From contig JAEVZK010000015.1 of the NCBI GenBank assembly GCA_023392285.1, forward strand, positions 1 to 26,560: a stretch of DNA of 26,560 nt, written 5' to 3'. Numbering within the stretch: position 1 is the first letter of the stretch; every line of letters begins with the position of its first letter. The translations under genes and the position numbers were made by a program. The DNA comes from Armatimonadota bacterium (GTDB taxonomy: Bacteria > Armatimonadota > Fimbriimonadia > Fimbriimonadales > Fimbriimonadaceae). This document shows positions 1-6,669 of the stretch, piece by piece. The notes under the pieces were generated by a model. That model searched no databases, had not been told where the DNA came from, and saw only the letters and a program-made list of their open reading frames with translations.

Positions 1-1
1 G

Positions 2-604
2 GGGCGGGCGGCGGCAGACTTTTGGATCGTGGAAGATTCTCGGGTGAGTGGGAAGCTGCAGGCCCATTTCAACCTTCACAAGCCGATGCGCGTGCTTAAC
101 GAGCATACGAGCGAGGCTCAGATCAAACGATTCCTGGACGACATGAAGGACGGGTCGGCTTCGCTTGTCACAGATGGCGGATCGCCTGTGATCAGCGATC
201 CCGGAGCAAAGCTTTGCGACGATTGCGCTTCGATGGGAATTGAAATTGATAGCATTCCCGGGCCAAGTGCGCCGATCAATGCTCTTGTATTGAGCGGATT
301 TTATGCCCAGCGATTCTGCTTTCTTGGTTTCTTGGGTCGCAAGGCGGGCTCAATTCGCTCGGAGCTTGCACCCTTCGAAGCCTCACCCATGACACTGGTG
401 CTCTTCGAATCACCCTTTCGGATTCGGCAACTCCTTCAAACCGCAGGGGAAGTCCTCGGAGAACGTCGCTACACGATCTGCCGAGAGATGACAAAGCTTC
501 ACCAACAGGTCTATCGGAACAGATTGCCGAACTTGCCGACCGAAAATGAAGTTACACCTAAAGGTGAAGTCACAATTGTTATTGAAGGAGCACGTAAGAG
601 CTAG
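2..604 (+). CDS. rsmI: 16S rRNA (cytidine-1402 2'-O)-methyltransferase RsmI, 3' part
   Basis: RsmI uses S-adenosylmethionine to 2'-O-methylate C1402 in the decoding centre of 16S rRNA; it is a cytoplasmic tetrapyrrole-methylase-fold enzyme. About 200 residues are visible. The frame is open to the left edge and already reads AADFWIVEDSRVSGKL, matching the family's AEDTR motif, so the gene begins upstream and the GTG at 29 is not the start. Further family signatures follow in order: TDGGSPVISDPGAKL, the glycine-rich IPGPSAPINALVLSGF, FLGFLGRK, LVLFESPFR, REMTKLHQQV and the closing PKGEVTIVIEG. The usual length is about 280 residues, so some 80 N-terminal residues are missing. The gene stops 54 bases before the next one, with a separate promoter between them. 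Function is assigned on motif order and is secure. Confidence 0.93.
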   Translation, partial: GRAAADFWIVEDSRVSGKLQAHFNLHKPMRVLNEHTSEAQIKRFLDDMKDGSASLVTDGGSPVISDPGAKLCDDCASMGIEIDSIPGPSAPINALVLSGFYAQRFCFLGFLGRKAGSIRSELAPFEASPMTLVLFESPFRIRQLLQTAGEVLGERRYTICREMTKLHQQVYRNRLPNLPTENEVTPKGEVTIVIEGARKS

Positions 605-621
605 CCGAGATTTTGCTTCAG

Positions 622-630
622 TGGTACAAT
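622..630 (+). promoter_or_regulatory. Extended -10 promoter box (TGGTACAAT)
   Basis: TGG directly followed by TACAAT forms an extended -10 element. No good -35 hexamer lies 17 bases upstream, as is common for extended -10 promoters. A purine-rich AAAGGA lies between it and the ATG at 659, giving a short conventional leader for the SLBB gene. The same TACAAT hexamer precedes the IscA-type gene at 11571-11566 on the other strand. Confidence 0.5.
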
Positions 631-658
631 CACGGCGCGCTACCAAAGGATTTGGTCA

Positions 659-1609
659 ATGAAAGGATTCGCTGTCGCAATTTTCATCTTTGTTTTGTCG
701 CTGGTCTGTGCCTTTGGGCAAGATCAAGGGACAACTGGCTACAAGATTCAGATCAATGACGTTCTACGCATTCAAGTCTATGGGGAACAACAAGTCAATG
801 TGGAAGTTCCGGTCGACGAGCGTGGAAACATCAGCGCCCCATTCGTCGGGACATTAGCCGCAGCCGGGAAAACCACTTCAGAACTCGAGTCCGAGCTGAC
901 TGAAGCTTATAAAGCGCGCCTTCGGCTAAAAAATCCCAAAGTTTCGGTCACATTTGCGACGTTTCGATCGCTTCGTGCGAGTGTCACTGGCGCAGTTCAG
1001 CGAGCGGGTCAATTTGAATTCCGGCCGGGAGACACCATTCTCACCCTCATTGCCAATGCTGGCGGAACGATCCCCGATGGCGGTGACCTATCGGCCGACC
1101 TTCGCCGAGCTAAGTTGAAGCGAAAGAGTTCAAACGAATACATCCCGCTCGACTTGTTCGCGCTCTTGATGCGAGGTGACCTCTCCCAGAACTATGTTTT
1201 GGAGGATGGCGATTCGATCGATATTCCTGTCAAAACTGACAATCGCATTTCCGTCCTCGGAATGATTCAGCGGCCCGGTATTTACCCATTCCGCGAGGGC
1301 ATGAGGCTCTCCGATGTGATCACTCAAGCCGGTGGCGAGATCAAGCGTCAAACTAAGTTCAGCCAAATCGTGATTACGAGAGCGATTCCTGGCACCGACG
1401 ACGAGTACATCCGCATCAAGGCCAACTTCGTCGACTTCGTGGCCAAAGGAGTGGTGTCACAAAATGTTCTCCTCAAGGCAGGCGATTTTGTCTACATTCC
1501 CTCGACCAACACTCCCGATATCGGTGAAATCAGTGGCGTGATTAGCTCTGCTTTCTATGTCGACCAGTTGCTTCGCCAGGGCATCTTCGGATTCAAGATC
1601 TTCCGATAA
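659..1609 (+). CDS. SLBB-domain polysaccharide export (Wza-like) protein
   Basis: Likely an exported protein of the polysaccharide-export family, which forms or docks to the outer-membrane channel for capsule or exopolysaccharide. Residues 1-20 are a signal peptide (MKGFAV..CAFG); the Cys near its end is not in a proper lipobox, so a lipoprotein is doubtful. Residues about 27-108 are the Poly_export domain (YKIQINDVLRIQVYGEQQ, then VDERGNISAPFVGTL). Two SLBB-type beta-grasp domains follow at about 110-190 (VTGAVQRAGQFEFRPGDTIL) and 197-285 (VLGMIQRPGIYPFREGMRL). At 316 residues it is near Wza size, but no glycosyltransferase, Wzc kinase or Wzx/Wzy gene lies nearby, so it stands alone with its own promoter and terminator. 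A role in export is inferred from the domains; the substrate is unknown. Confidence 0.85.
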   Translation: MKGFAVAIFIFVLSLVCAFGQDQGTTGYKIQINDVLRIQVYGEQQVNVEVPVDERGNISAPFVGTLAAAGKTTSELESELTEAYKARLRLKNPKVSVTFATFRSLRASVTGAVQRAGQFEFRPGDTILTLIANAGGTIPDGGDLSADLRRAKLKRKSSNEYIPLDLFALLMRGDLSQNYVLEDGDSIDIPVKTDNRISVLGMIQRPGIYPFREGMRLSDVITQAGGEIKRQTKFSQIVITRAIPGTDDEYIRIKANFVDFVAKGVVSQNVLLKAGDFVYIPSTNTPDIGEISGVISSAFYVDQLLRQGIFGFKIFR

Positions 1610-1630
1610 GCGGTCTGATTCTACGTACAG

Positions 1631-1662
1631 AAGGGTTCAAGCTGCGAGCTTGAACCCTTTCT
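1631..1662 (+). terminator. Rho-independent terminator after the SLBB gene
   Basis: A perfect 13-bp stem (1631-1643 with 1647-1659) closes a three-base loop and is followed by TTTCTT. It sits 21 bases after the SLBB stop codon and touches the stop codon of the convergent OsmC gene. The reverse strand lacks a good U-tract after the stem, so it should work mainly for forward transcription. Confidence 0.88.
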
Positions 1663-2081
1663 TAGTGTTCTTCGATCTGCCACTCGGAAATGATTTCCGG
1701 CGATTGACGCAAGGTCGCGATCACTGAGCAATATTTATTGTCGCTCAATTCCACCGCACGCTCCACTGCTGCAGGATCGAGGCCTTCTCCCGAGACGATG
1801 TGGCGAATCGTGATTGAGGTGTAGGGGCGCGGAAACTCACCCGGCGGCACCCGCACTCCTTCGATTTCGATCCGGTAGCTGGATAGTTTCTGCCGCTTCT
1901 TTTCCAGAATAGAAACCACGTCCACTGCGGAGCAACCAGCAATCGCGCCGAGCAGCAGCTCAAGGGGAGAGGGTCCCAGATTCCTCCCGCCAAAGTCGGG
2001 ATGCGAGTCCATTACAAATTTGTTGCCACTTGGAGGCTGCGCCTCAAACGCCACCCCGCCGATCCAGTTCACGGTAAACAT
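1662..2081 (-). CDS. OsmC family peroxiredoxin-like protein
   Basis: OsmC/Ohr-fold proteins reduce organic hydroperoxides with a pair of cysteines; some members of the YhfA-type branch have unknown substrates. The 139-residue length is typical. Both expected cysteines are present: Cys50 in GAIAGCSAVDVVSIL on the central helix and Cys118 in SDNKYCSVIATL. The N-terminal PSPLELLLGA and the LDPAAVERAVELSDNKYC stretch fit the family well. The ATG at 2081 lies four bases after the stop of the upstream lipoprotein gene on the same strand and has no ribosome site of its own, so translational coupling is likely. The family is secure; calling it specifically a hydroperoxide reductase is inference. Confidence 0.88.
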   Translation of the reverse strand: MFTVNWIGGVAFEAQPPSGNKFVMDSHPDFGGRNLGPSPLELLLGAIAGCSAVDVVSILEKKRQKLSSYRIEIEGVRVPPGEFPRPYTSITIRHIVSGEGLDPAAVERAVELSDNKYCSVIATLRQSPEIISEWQIEEH

Positions 2082-2085
2082 GCAA

Positions 2086-2727
2086 CTAGAGTTTGTCCGC
2101 TTCGGGATCTTTTAAATCAAACCAAAATTTGATTCTGACCGGGTCATGCTTGCTGCTTCCGCTGAGCTTTTCTTTGTCGGCGAAGAGGGAGCCATCCTGA
2201 AGATACACTTCGTTTAAGGTGCGGAGCTTGACTCTCAGGACGAGGGAAGCTTCCTTGCGACCATCTTCTAGGCTTTTCACGGTCAAGGTGATCGTGCCGT
2301 CCTCATTGATGCGGCTCACCAGTTCCAGGTAGCTTCCGAAAAAATCGTCTCCAACTTTAACGGGAGCTAGATTGCTCATCGTCAACCGCGTTTCTTTAGT
2401 TGCCAAACGGTTTGACAGAATCAATTTCAATTGAGTTTCGGCTGGGCGAACGTCGAAGAGCTCGACAATGGAGAGAGCCTCTTTAACCTCGTCCGGGTCC
2501 CCAACCACTTCGAGTTCACCGGTACGGTCGTTCGCATCCATAACCACGCTCTGCCGCATGAAGGAACTTTCCGAAGTTCGCGGCTCCCAGTGAAAGATGC
2601 TCTTTTGAGCAGATGAACTGAGCCTCGCAAGAAGTCGAGACGGAGCCACATGCTTGGTCAGATAGGTGTCAGCTAGACCACAGGACGTAAGCAGACCTAG
2701 AACGAGCGCAAGACAACATTTCTGCAT
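2086..2727 (-). CDS. Putative lipoprotein with a secretin-like short domain
   Basis: No named function recognised. A longer in-frame reading starts at 2868 but would run into the divergent thioesterase gene; the ATG at 2727 instead gives a clean lipoprotein signal, MQKCCLALVLGLLTSC, with lipobox LTSC and the modified Cys at residue 16. The mature part is about 197 residues. Residues near 90-115 (VVGDPDEVKEALSIVELFDV) resemble the repeated short domain that precedes the barrel in secretins (GxxxxVxxALxIIxxLD), followed by beta-rich sequence ending FWFDLKDPEADKL. It is the first gene of a two-gene unit with OsmC. It is not a secretin, as no barrel domain is present. The secretin-domain link is a resemblance read by eye and is moderate at best. 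Confidence 0.65.
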   Translation of the reverse strand: MQKCCLALVLGLLTSCGLADTYLTKHVAPSRLLARLSSSAQKSIFHWEPRTSESSFMRQSVVMDANDRTGELEVVGDPDEVKEALSIVELFDVRPAETQLKLILSNRLATKETRLTMSNLAPVKVGDDFFGSYLELVSRINEDGTITLTVKSLEDGRKEASLVLRVKLRTLNEVYLQDGSLFADKEKLSGSSKHDPVRIKFWFDLKDPEADKL

Positions 2728-2801
2728 GTGCAGTGGACGTATCCAGGGCAGATTCCGTTCATCCTGGACGAGGCCGCAAAAGGTGTTCGGTGTAAGCTGG
2801 C

Positions 2802-3233
2802 ATGATGAGTTGGACGGAAGCGCGTATTCGCGTCCGGTATGGCGAAACCGATCAGATGGGGCACGCATATTATGCGAACTATCTTTACTGGTTTGAGCAG
2901 GCCCGCGGTGAGTGGTGTCGCGATCGAGGATTCACTTACAAGAGTCTAGAGGAACGTGGCGTTTTTCTTCCCGTCGTCGAAGTGCACCTTCGCTATCGCG
3001 GAGAGGTCAAATATGATGACTGGATCACCATAAGGGTCAAAGTCAGCGAAACAAAGCGAGCCGCCATGAAGTTCGAATACGAAGTGGTGAACGAGACGAG
3101 CGGCAAGTTAGTTACTGAAGGTTACACCTGGCACGTGGTGATGAACGGCGACTCGAGGAAAGCCATGACGATTCCAGATTTTATGAAAGAGCTTATCCAG
3201 CGCGATCCCGACCAATACGAGAGGATCCAGTAA
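2802..3233 (+). CDS. Acyl-CoA thioesterase, YbgC/FadM-type hotdog fold
   Basis: This enzyme family hydrolyses acyl-CoA thioesters in the cytoplasm; YbgC members sit with the Tol-Pal system in proteobacteria, which is not the case here. The 143 residues contain the hallmark N-terminal motif VRYGETDQMGHAYYANYLYWFEQAR, split around the catalytic Asp (ETDQMGH), and a hotdog-helix followed by strands such as VEVHLRYRGEVKYDDWITI. Two ATGs occur in tandem at 2802 and 2805; a TAAGCT box at 2793-2798 lies exactly six bases before the second, so translation may begin at 2805 on a leaderless message. The stop codon TAA shares one base with the galT start (TAATG), so the two genes are co-translated. The physiological acyl substrate cannot be told from sequence. 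Confidence 0.88.
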   Translation: MMSWTEARIRVRYGETDQMGHAYYANYLYWFEQARGEWCRDRGFTYKSLEERGVFLPVVEVHLRYRGEVKYDDWITIRVKVSETKRAAMKFEYEVVNETSGKLVTEGYTWHVVMNGDSRKAMTIPDFMKELIQRDPDQYERIQ

Positions 3234-4192
3234 TGTCGGAGCTCCGCTATCACCCATTCCTCGGGCAATGGGTCACAACCGCGACTCACCGCCAAGACCG
3301 CACGTTCCTGCCTCCAGACGATTATTGCCCGTTGTGCCCCACTAAGCCGGGTGGCTTCCCTACCGAGGTGCCGTTCGAGCACTATGATATCGTCGTCTTT
3401 CAGAACAAATTTCCCTCACTCAGCCCGAATCCCCCCGAGCCCGCGGTGATCGGATCGGAACTGATGCCAGTACGGCCAAGTCACGGCGTGTGTGAGGTTG
3501 TCTGCTATACCGAAGATCATCACGCAACCCTCGCGACTCTACCTTTCGAACAAATTCAGAAGCTCACACGAGTTTGGAAAAACCGCTACGAAACCCTTGC
3601 CGCACTCGACTTCGTCGATTACGTCTTCATCTTCGAGAACAAGGGGAAGGAGATCGGGGTGACGCTCAGTCATCCTCATGGACAAATCTACGCCTATCCC
3701 TTCATACCGCCGACCCTTTCAACCGAACTGGCGAACGAAAGGGCGCACCTCGAGGCGACTGGACGTAATTTGTTCGATGATTGGCTGAAGGTTGAGTCGA
3801 CCGGTGAGCGGCACGTCTGCGAGAACGACACGTTCGTCGCGCTAGTCCCCTTCTTCGCCCGTTACCCCTACGAAGTGCACGTCACGAGCAAGGAACACCT
3901 TTCTTCGTTGGCACAGATGACTCCTGCGCATCTGGATGATTTGGCCCGAATCCTACTCGACGTCACGAAACGGTTCGATCGACTCTTTGGTTTTTCGATG
4001 CCATACATCATGGGTATGCATCAAATGCCTGCGATCAAGGGTTATGAGTTCAACCGCTTTCACGTGGAATTCTTACCGCCCTACAGAACGGCCAAGAAGC
4101 TGAAGTATCTCGCAGGGAGCGAAGCCTCCGCCGGAGCGTTTATCAACGACACCTTGCCGGAGGTGACCGCGAAGACCTTGCGAGAACTATGA
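3233..4192 (+). CDS. galT: Galactose-1-phosphate uridylyltransferase
   Basis: GalT swaps UMP between UDP-glucose and galactose-1-phosphate in the Leloir pathway, through a uridylylated histidine. Of its 319 residues, Cys32 and Cys35 (YCPLCP) form the usual zinc pair, NKFPSLSP is at about 58-65, and the active-site SHPHGQIYA carries His147-Pro-His149-Gly-Gln151, where His149 is the expected nucleophile. A C-terminal HIT-like half (PFFARYPYEVHVTSK, then HMQMPAIKGYEFNRFHVEF-like sequence) completes the fold; the reading there is HQMPAIKGYEFNRFHVEF. The start overlaps the thioesterase stop by one base. No galK or galE is close, so it may also serve sugar-nucleotide supply. It could be a related UDP-sugar transferase, but the full motif set favours GalT. 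Confidence 0.9.
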   Translation: MSELRYHPFLGQWVTTATHRQDRTFLPPDDYCPLCPTKPGGFPTEVPFEHYDIVVFQNKFPSLSPNPPEPAVIGSELMPVRPSHGVCEVVCYTEDHHATLATLPFEQIQKLTRVWKNRYETLAALDFVDYVFIFENKGKEIGVTLSHPHGQIYAYPFIPPTLSTELANERAHLEATGRNLFDDWLKVESTGERHVCENDTFVALVPFFARYPYEVHVTSKEHLSSLAQMTPAHLDDLARILLDVTKRFDRLFGFSMPYIMGMHQMPAIKGYEFNRFHVEFLPPYRTAKKLKYLAGSEASAGAFINDTLPEVTAKTLREL

Positions 4193-4228
4193 TCGCAGCT
4201 GGCGGGGTATGCTTTTCCGACCACCTTT

Positions 4229-4462
4229 ATGAGAGTTAAGAACAAGGAAATTCGAGCTCGACGCCACCGCAAAGAGCAAAAGATCAAAGACGCCGCGCGA
4301 GAGCTGCGCGCCCAGTACGGTGAAGGTGGAACGAAGCCTGCACCCGTCAAGGCCGCCGCACCGAAGAAAGCCGCTGCCCCTAAGAAGGAAGGTGCCGCTA
4401 AGGCCGCCCCAAAGAAGGCTGCCGCACCTAAGGCGAAAAAGGCTGACGCGCCCGCTCAATAG
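4229..4462 (+). CDS. Small Lys/Ala/Pro-rich basic protein, histone-H1-like tail
   Basis: A 77-residue, extremely basic protein. Residues 1-31 (MRVKNKEIRARRHRKEQKIK then DAARELRAQYG) form a charged helix; residues 35-77 are a low-complexity run of AAPKK and KKAAAPK units. Such KAPK-rich tails occur in bacterial histone-H1-like and AlgP-type DNA-binding proteins and in the tails of some ribosome- or nucleoid-associated proteins, so nucleic-acid binding is likely, but no named family can be assigned. It lies 36 bases after galT in the same direction and ends 19 bases before a strong terminator, so it either closes the thioesterase-galT unit or has its own weak promoter (TATGCT at 4208-4213). Start is the only ATG in frame. 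Low-complexity composition rather than homology supports it being real, along with the terminator. Confidence 0.7.
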   Translation: MRVKNKEIRARRHRKEQKIKDAARELRAQYGEGGTKPAPVKAAAPKKAAAPKKEGAAKAAPKKAAAPKAKKADAPAQ

Positions 4463-4481
4463 CGAGTCCGATATCAAGCTG

Positions 4482-4520
4482 CGCCGGTAACCTTGTGAGG
4501 GCAAGGTTATCGGCGTTTTT
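4482..4520 (+). terminator. Rho-independent terminator that abuts the next start codon
   Basis: A 14-bp stem (4482-4495 with 4502-4515, one G-U pair) closes a six-base loop and is followed by five Ts at 4516-4520. It ends the basic-protein gene. The ATG of the flavoenzyme begins at 4521, immediately after the T-tract, so the terminator occupies the whole place where a ribosome binding site would be. Confidence 0.88.
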
Positions 4521-5495
4521 ATGAAGATTTCAGTCGTTGGCGCAGGCATCATGGGCCTTGCAACCGCTCACGCTTTGCAACGGCGGGGGCACTCAGTCAC
4601 GGTCTACGAGCAATTTTCTCCGGGCCACGAGAACGGCAGTTCGCACGGCAATTCGCGCATCGTCCGGAAAGCCTATCCTGAATCCTTCTACACCGAGATC
4701 ATGGCGGACGCTTATCCGCTTTGGCAAGAATTTCAGAGGCGATTTGAGACGCAGATTCTCTTTGAATGCGGGCTCCTCTACTTTGGTGAACGCGATTCCA
4801 AAAATCTCGCCGACGTTTTGGCTGGTCTGGAGGGCGTAGACGAGCCCTACGAGCTGGTCGAGGCTGGGAGATTCGCAGGGCCGTGCCTGGATCGGAATCA
4901 GGTCGGCATCTTCACACCGAGAGCCGGGTGGGTTCATGCGGCTCAAGTGATGGCTTGCCTCCGCGACTCGGTACATGAGATTCGTTACGATCCCGCTGAT
5001 CTCGTTCACTGCGACCGCTACGTGCTCTGCCCCGGGCGATGGATTTCGGACTGGGTCCCCGAATTGCCTGTCACCCCTTCGAAACAGGTCTACGGCTACT
5101 TTGAACTTGAATCGCCGCTCGAAGGTCCAGTCTGGATCCACGACAGTCCGGAACTCTTTTACGGGTTCCCTTCCGAACCTGGATCATCGAAGGTGAAGGT
5201 TGGCTATCACGCACCTGGAGCGACAGAAGCCGAGCAGCAGGCGAGCCTGCTTATGGAGGCGCAGCGACGGTTCGGCCATGCCCGAGGGGCCAGCCTCCAC
5301 GAGTGCTGGTACACGAACACGCCAGATCGGGATTTCCGTTGGGGGCATCACCAAGACCGAGGCTTTTGGCTATCCGCATGCAGCGGGCACGGATTCAAAT
5401 TCGCTCCCTGGCTTGGTGAGAAGATGGCTGACTTTGTTGAAGAAAAAGACGAACCCGAGCGCACGCCTCGCTTTTGCTCAGGAACTGAGCGCTGA
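4521..5495 (+). CDS. FAD-dependent amine oxidase, monomeric sarcosine oxidase-like
   Basis: Members of this DAO family oxidise secondary amines such as sarcosine or N-methyl amino acids with O2, using covalently bound FAD. The start is fixed by the dinucleotide-binding fold: ISVVGAGIMGLATAHALQ begins at residue 3. SSHGNSRIVRKAYPE (residues 40-54) is the classic MSOX/MTOX motif. Cys262 in ECWYTNTPDRDF matches the cysteine that carries the flavin covalently in monomeric sarcosine oxidase, and SACSGHGFKFAPWLGE (286-300) is the C-terminal FAD motif. At 324 residues it is about 50 shorter than usual, with a condensed middle (residues 140-175) where the substrate domain would be expected. There is no ribosome site because a terminator hairpin ends at the base before the ATG. 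The substrate cannot be named; family membership is secure. Confidence 0.87.
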   Translation: MKISVVGAGIMGLATAHALQRRGHSVTVYEQFSPGHENGSSHGNSRIVRKAYPESFYTEIMADAYPLWQEFQRRFETQILFECGLLYFGERDSKNLADVLAGLEGVDEPYELVEAGRFAGPCLDRNQVGIFTPRAGWVHAAQVMACLRDSVHEIRYDPADLVHCDRYVLCPGRWISDWVPELPVTPSKQVYGYFELESPLEGPVWIHDSPELFYGFPSEPGSSKVKVGYHAPGATEAEQQASLLMEAQRRFGHARGASLHECWYTNTPDRDFRWGHHQDRGFWLSACSGHGFKFAPWLGEKMADFVEEKDEPERTPRFCSGTER

Positions 5496-5512
5496 GGGCC
5501 TTACCTCAGCGC
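5489..5512. terminator. Hairpin between convergent genes
   Basis: A perfect 9-bp stem (5489-5497 with 5504-5512) with a six-base loop overlaps the flavoenzyme stop codon and lies eight bases from the stop of the convergent sigma factor gene. Neither side has a T-tract, so it may only slow polymerase or protect 3' ends. Confidence 0.45.
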
Positions 5513-5519
5513 CAGCTGC

Positions 5520-6125
5520 TTAGAACTCTCCGTCATCGACAAGATCGCGATAATCGCGAAGAATGATCTCGCGCAACATCTTGCGTCCCCGATGGATTCT
5601 GGAGCGAATCGTGCCGATCGTCGTGCCCTGCTGCTCAGCGATCTCCGCATAACTCAGCCCGTCGAAATCGCACATCTCGATCGCCACTCGATAAAGATCC
5701 GGCAACTTAGAAAGGGCTCCGCGGATTCCTTCCGAAAGCTGCTTGTGAACCGTCTCCGCGTCAGCGGTGGGAGACTTGTCCTCGATCTGGATCTCCTGAA
5801 CTTCCCCGTCCGAAGGAGAAATCATCGAGTTCAGCGATTCAGCCTTTCGAATCGGATTGTTCCGTCGCAGCGTGTCGAGGTAAGTCCTCTGCATGATGCG
5901 TAGAAGCCAGTTGAGAAATGGTCTGCCCGGCAAGTAGGAATCGAATCGCCTCCAAGCTTTCACGACCGTGTCTTGAACCAGGTCTTCGGCATCGAACTTG
6001 TTCCGGGTTAATTGCAGGGCCATCGAGTATGCGCGATTTTCGGTTTCGCCCATCAATCGCTCGAAAGCCCGCCTCTCCTCTTCTTCAGTTCCGATGACTC
6101 TTCTTTCCGCAACGGCCGCAATCAT
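5520..6125 (-). CDS. ECF-type RNA polymerase sigma factor
   Basis: Directs RNA polymerase to an alternative promoter set. The 201 residues contain sigma region 2 at about 20-90 (RAYSMALQLTRNKFDAEDLV, QDTVVKAWRRFDSY, then FLNWLLRIMQRTYLDTLRR) and region 4 at about 128-190 (LSKLPDLYRVAIEMCDFDGL, SYAEIAEQQGTTIGTIRSRI, HRGRKML), without region 3, as in ECF sigmas. A linker rich in acidic residues (about 95-125) separates them. ATG at 6125 has a good ribosome site, GGAGAG, six to seven bases away. No anti-sigma factor gene is adjacent: the neighbours are a flavoenzyme and a receiver-like protein, so control must lie elsewhere or be transcriptional. A possible ECF-type promoter lies upstream and would make it self-regulated. 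Group within the ECF classification not assigned. Confidence 0.92.
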   Translation of the reverse strand: MIAAVAERRVIGTEEEERRAFERLMGETENRAYSMALQLTRNKFDAEDLVQDTVVKAWRRFDSYLPGRPFLNWLLRIMQRTYLDTLRRNNPIRKAESLNSMISPSDGEVQEIQIEDKSPTADAETVHKQLSEGIRGALSKLPDLYRVAIEMCDFDGLSYAEIAEQQGTTIGTIRSRIHRGRKMLREIILRDYRDLVDDGEF

Positions 6126-6192
6126 TTTCTCTCCTCAGTATTTACTTTGCCTCAAGATTCGTTGACTTGTCAACTATTTATCTCGCAATCTT

Positions 6193-6223
6193 TTAGACAA
6201 AATAGGAAACCCTTTTCGTTCCC
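6193..6223 (-). promoter_or_regulatory. Possible ECF-type (self-regulating) promoter of the sigma gene
   Basis: Read on the reverse strand, GGGAAC (6223-6218) is followed 20 bases later by TCTAA (6197-6193), close to the GGAAC...TCTAA layout recognised by many ECF sigmas. It would start transcription about 60 bases before the sigma start codon. The match is partial (GGAACGA rather than GGAACTT) and the spacing is at the long end. A perfect GTTGAC-TT-GTCAAC palindrome at 6161-6174 lies just downstream and could be an operator. Nothing else is seen in the 178-base gap up to 6303. Confidence 0.3.
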
Positions 6224-6303
6224 AAATATGTCCAGTATGTATAGAGATTGTGCCGACAGCTTTCTGAGCTAGTAAGCTACTTTCGCTGACTGCCAAAAGA
6301 CCT

Positions 6304-6669
6304 ATGAAGTTTCTCCTGATCACCAAAGAGAAAGAGCTTGAAGAAGCGGCCCGGCGCGGATTTCATCCCTCAGACGAGCTTGTCGTCTTCGACAGCTGGC
6401 AGGAAGCCCTCGATCAAGCCGAGGGTGCCGATATGCTCTTCGTGGACTTAATCGCCACTTTGAAAGAGCCGCACAAGATTGCTGGCTACGAAGACTTTGC
6501 TGCGGCAAAAATGGATTCCGCCACCGCAAACGCCATCCCGTTGGTGTTGATTGCCGTTCCCGATGATTATGAGCTCGATTTCATGAGCGGCTGGCCGAAC
6601 TTCGTCTTCGGCCATATTCGCCGTCCCGTCACCGATAAAATCTTCCGCCGCGCATCGACCTGGATCTAG
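6304..6669 (+). CDS. Small unknown protein, receiver-like
   Basis: No family recognised. The 121 residues begin MKFLLITKEKELEEAARRGF, with an alternating hydrophobic strand then a helix, followed by ADMLFVDLIATLKEP (an Asp in the position where a response regulator would carry its phosphoacceptor), PLVLIAVPDDYELDF, and a closing IRRPVTDKIF reminiscent of the K-P of receiver domains. The typical paired acidic residues and the Thr/Ser-Lys pair are not clear, so at most this is a degenerate or pseudo-receiver fold, by inference. It has no signal peptide or membrane segment and should be cytoplasmic. No strong ribosome site is seen before the ATG. Its stop codon shares the palindrome CTAG with the stop of the convergent methyltransferase gene. 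Coding is supported by a clean start, compact size and no competing frame. Confidence 0.65.
   Translation: MKFLLITKEKELEEAARRGFHPSDELVVFDSWQEALDQAEGADMLFVDLIATLKEPHKIAGYEDFAAAKMDSATANAIPLVLIAVPDDYELDFMSGWPNFVFGHIRRPVTDKIFRRASTWI

Noticed and set aside
2728..2868. N-terminal extension of the lipoprotein gene
   Set aside because: It overlaps the divergent thioesterase gene and places a lipobox 60 residues inside the protein.
6012..6272. 86-codon forward frame over the sigma gene 5' end and its upstream gap
   Set aside because: It is antisense to conserved sigma region 2 and reads as low-complexity Ser/Phe sequence.
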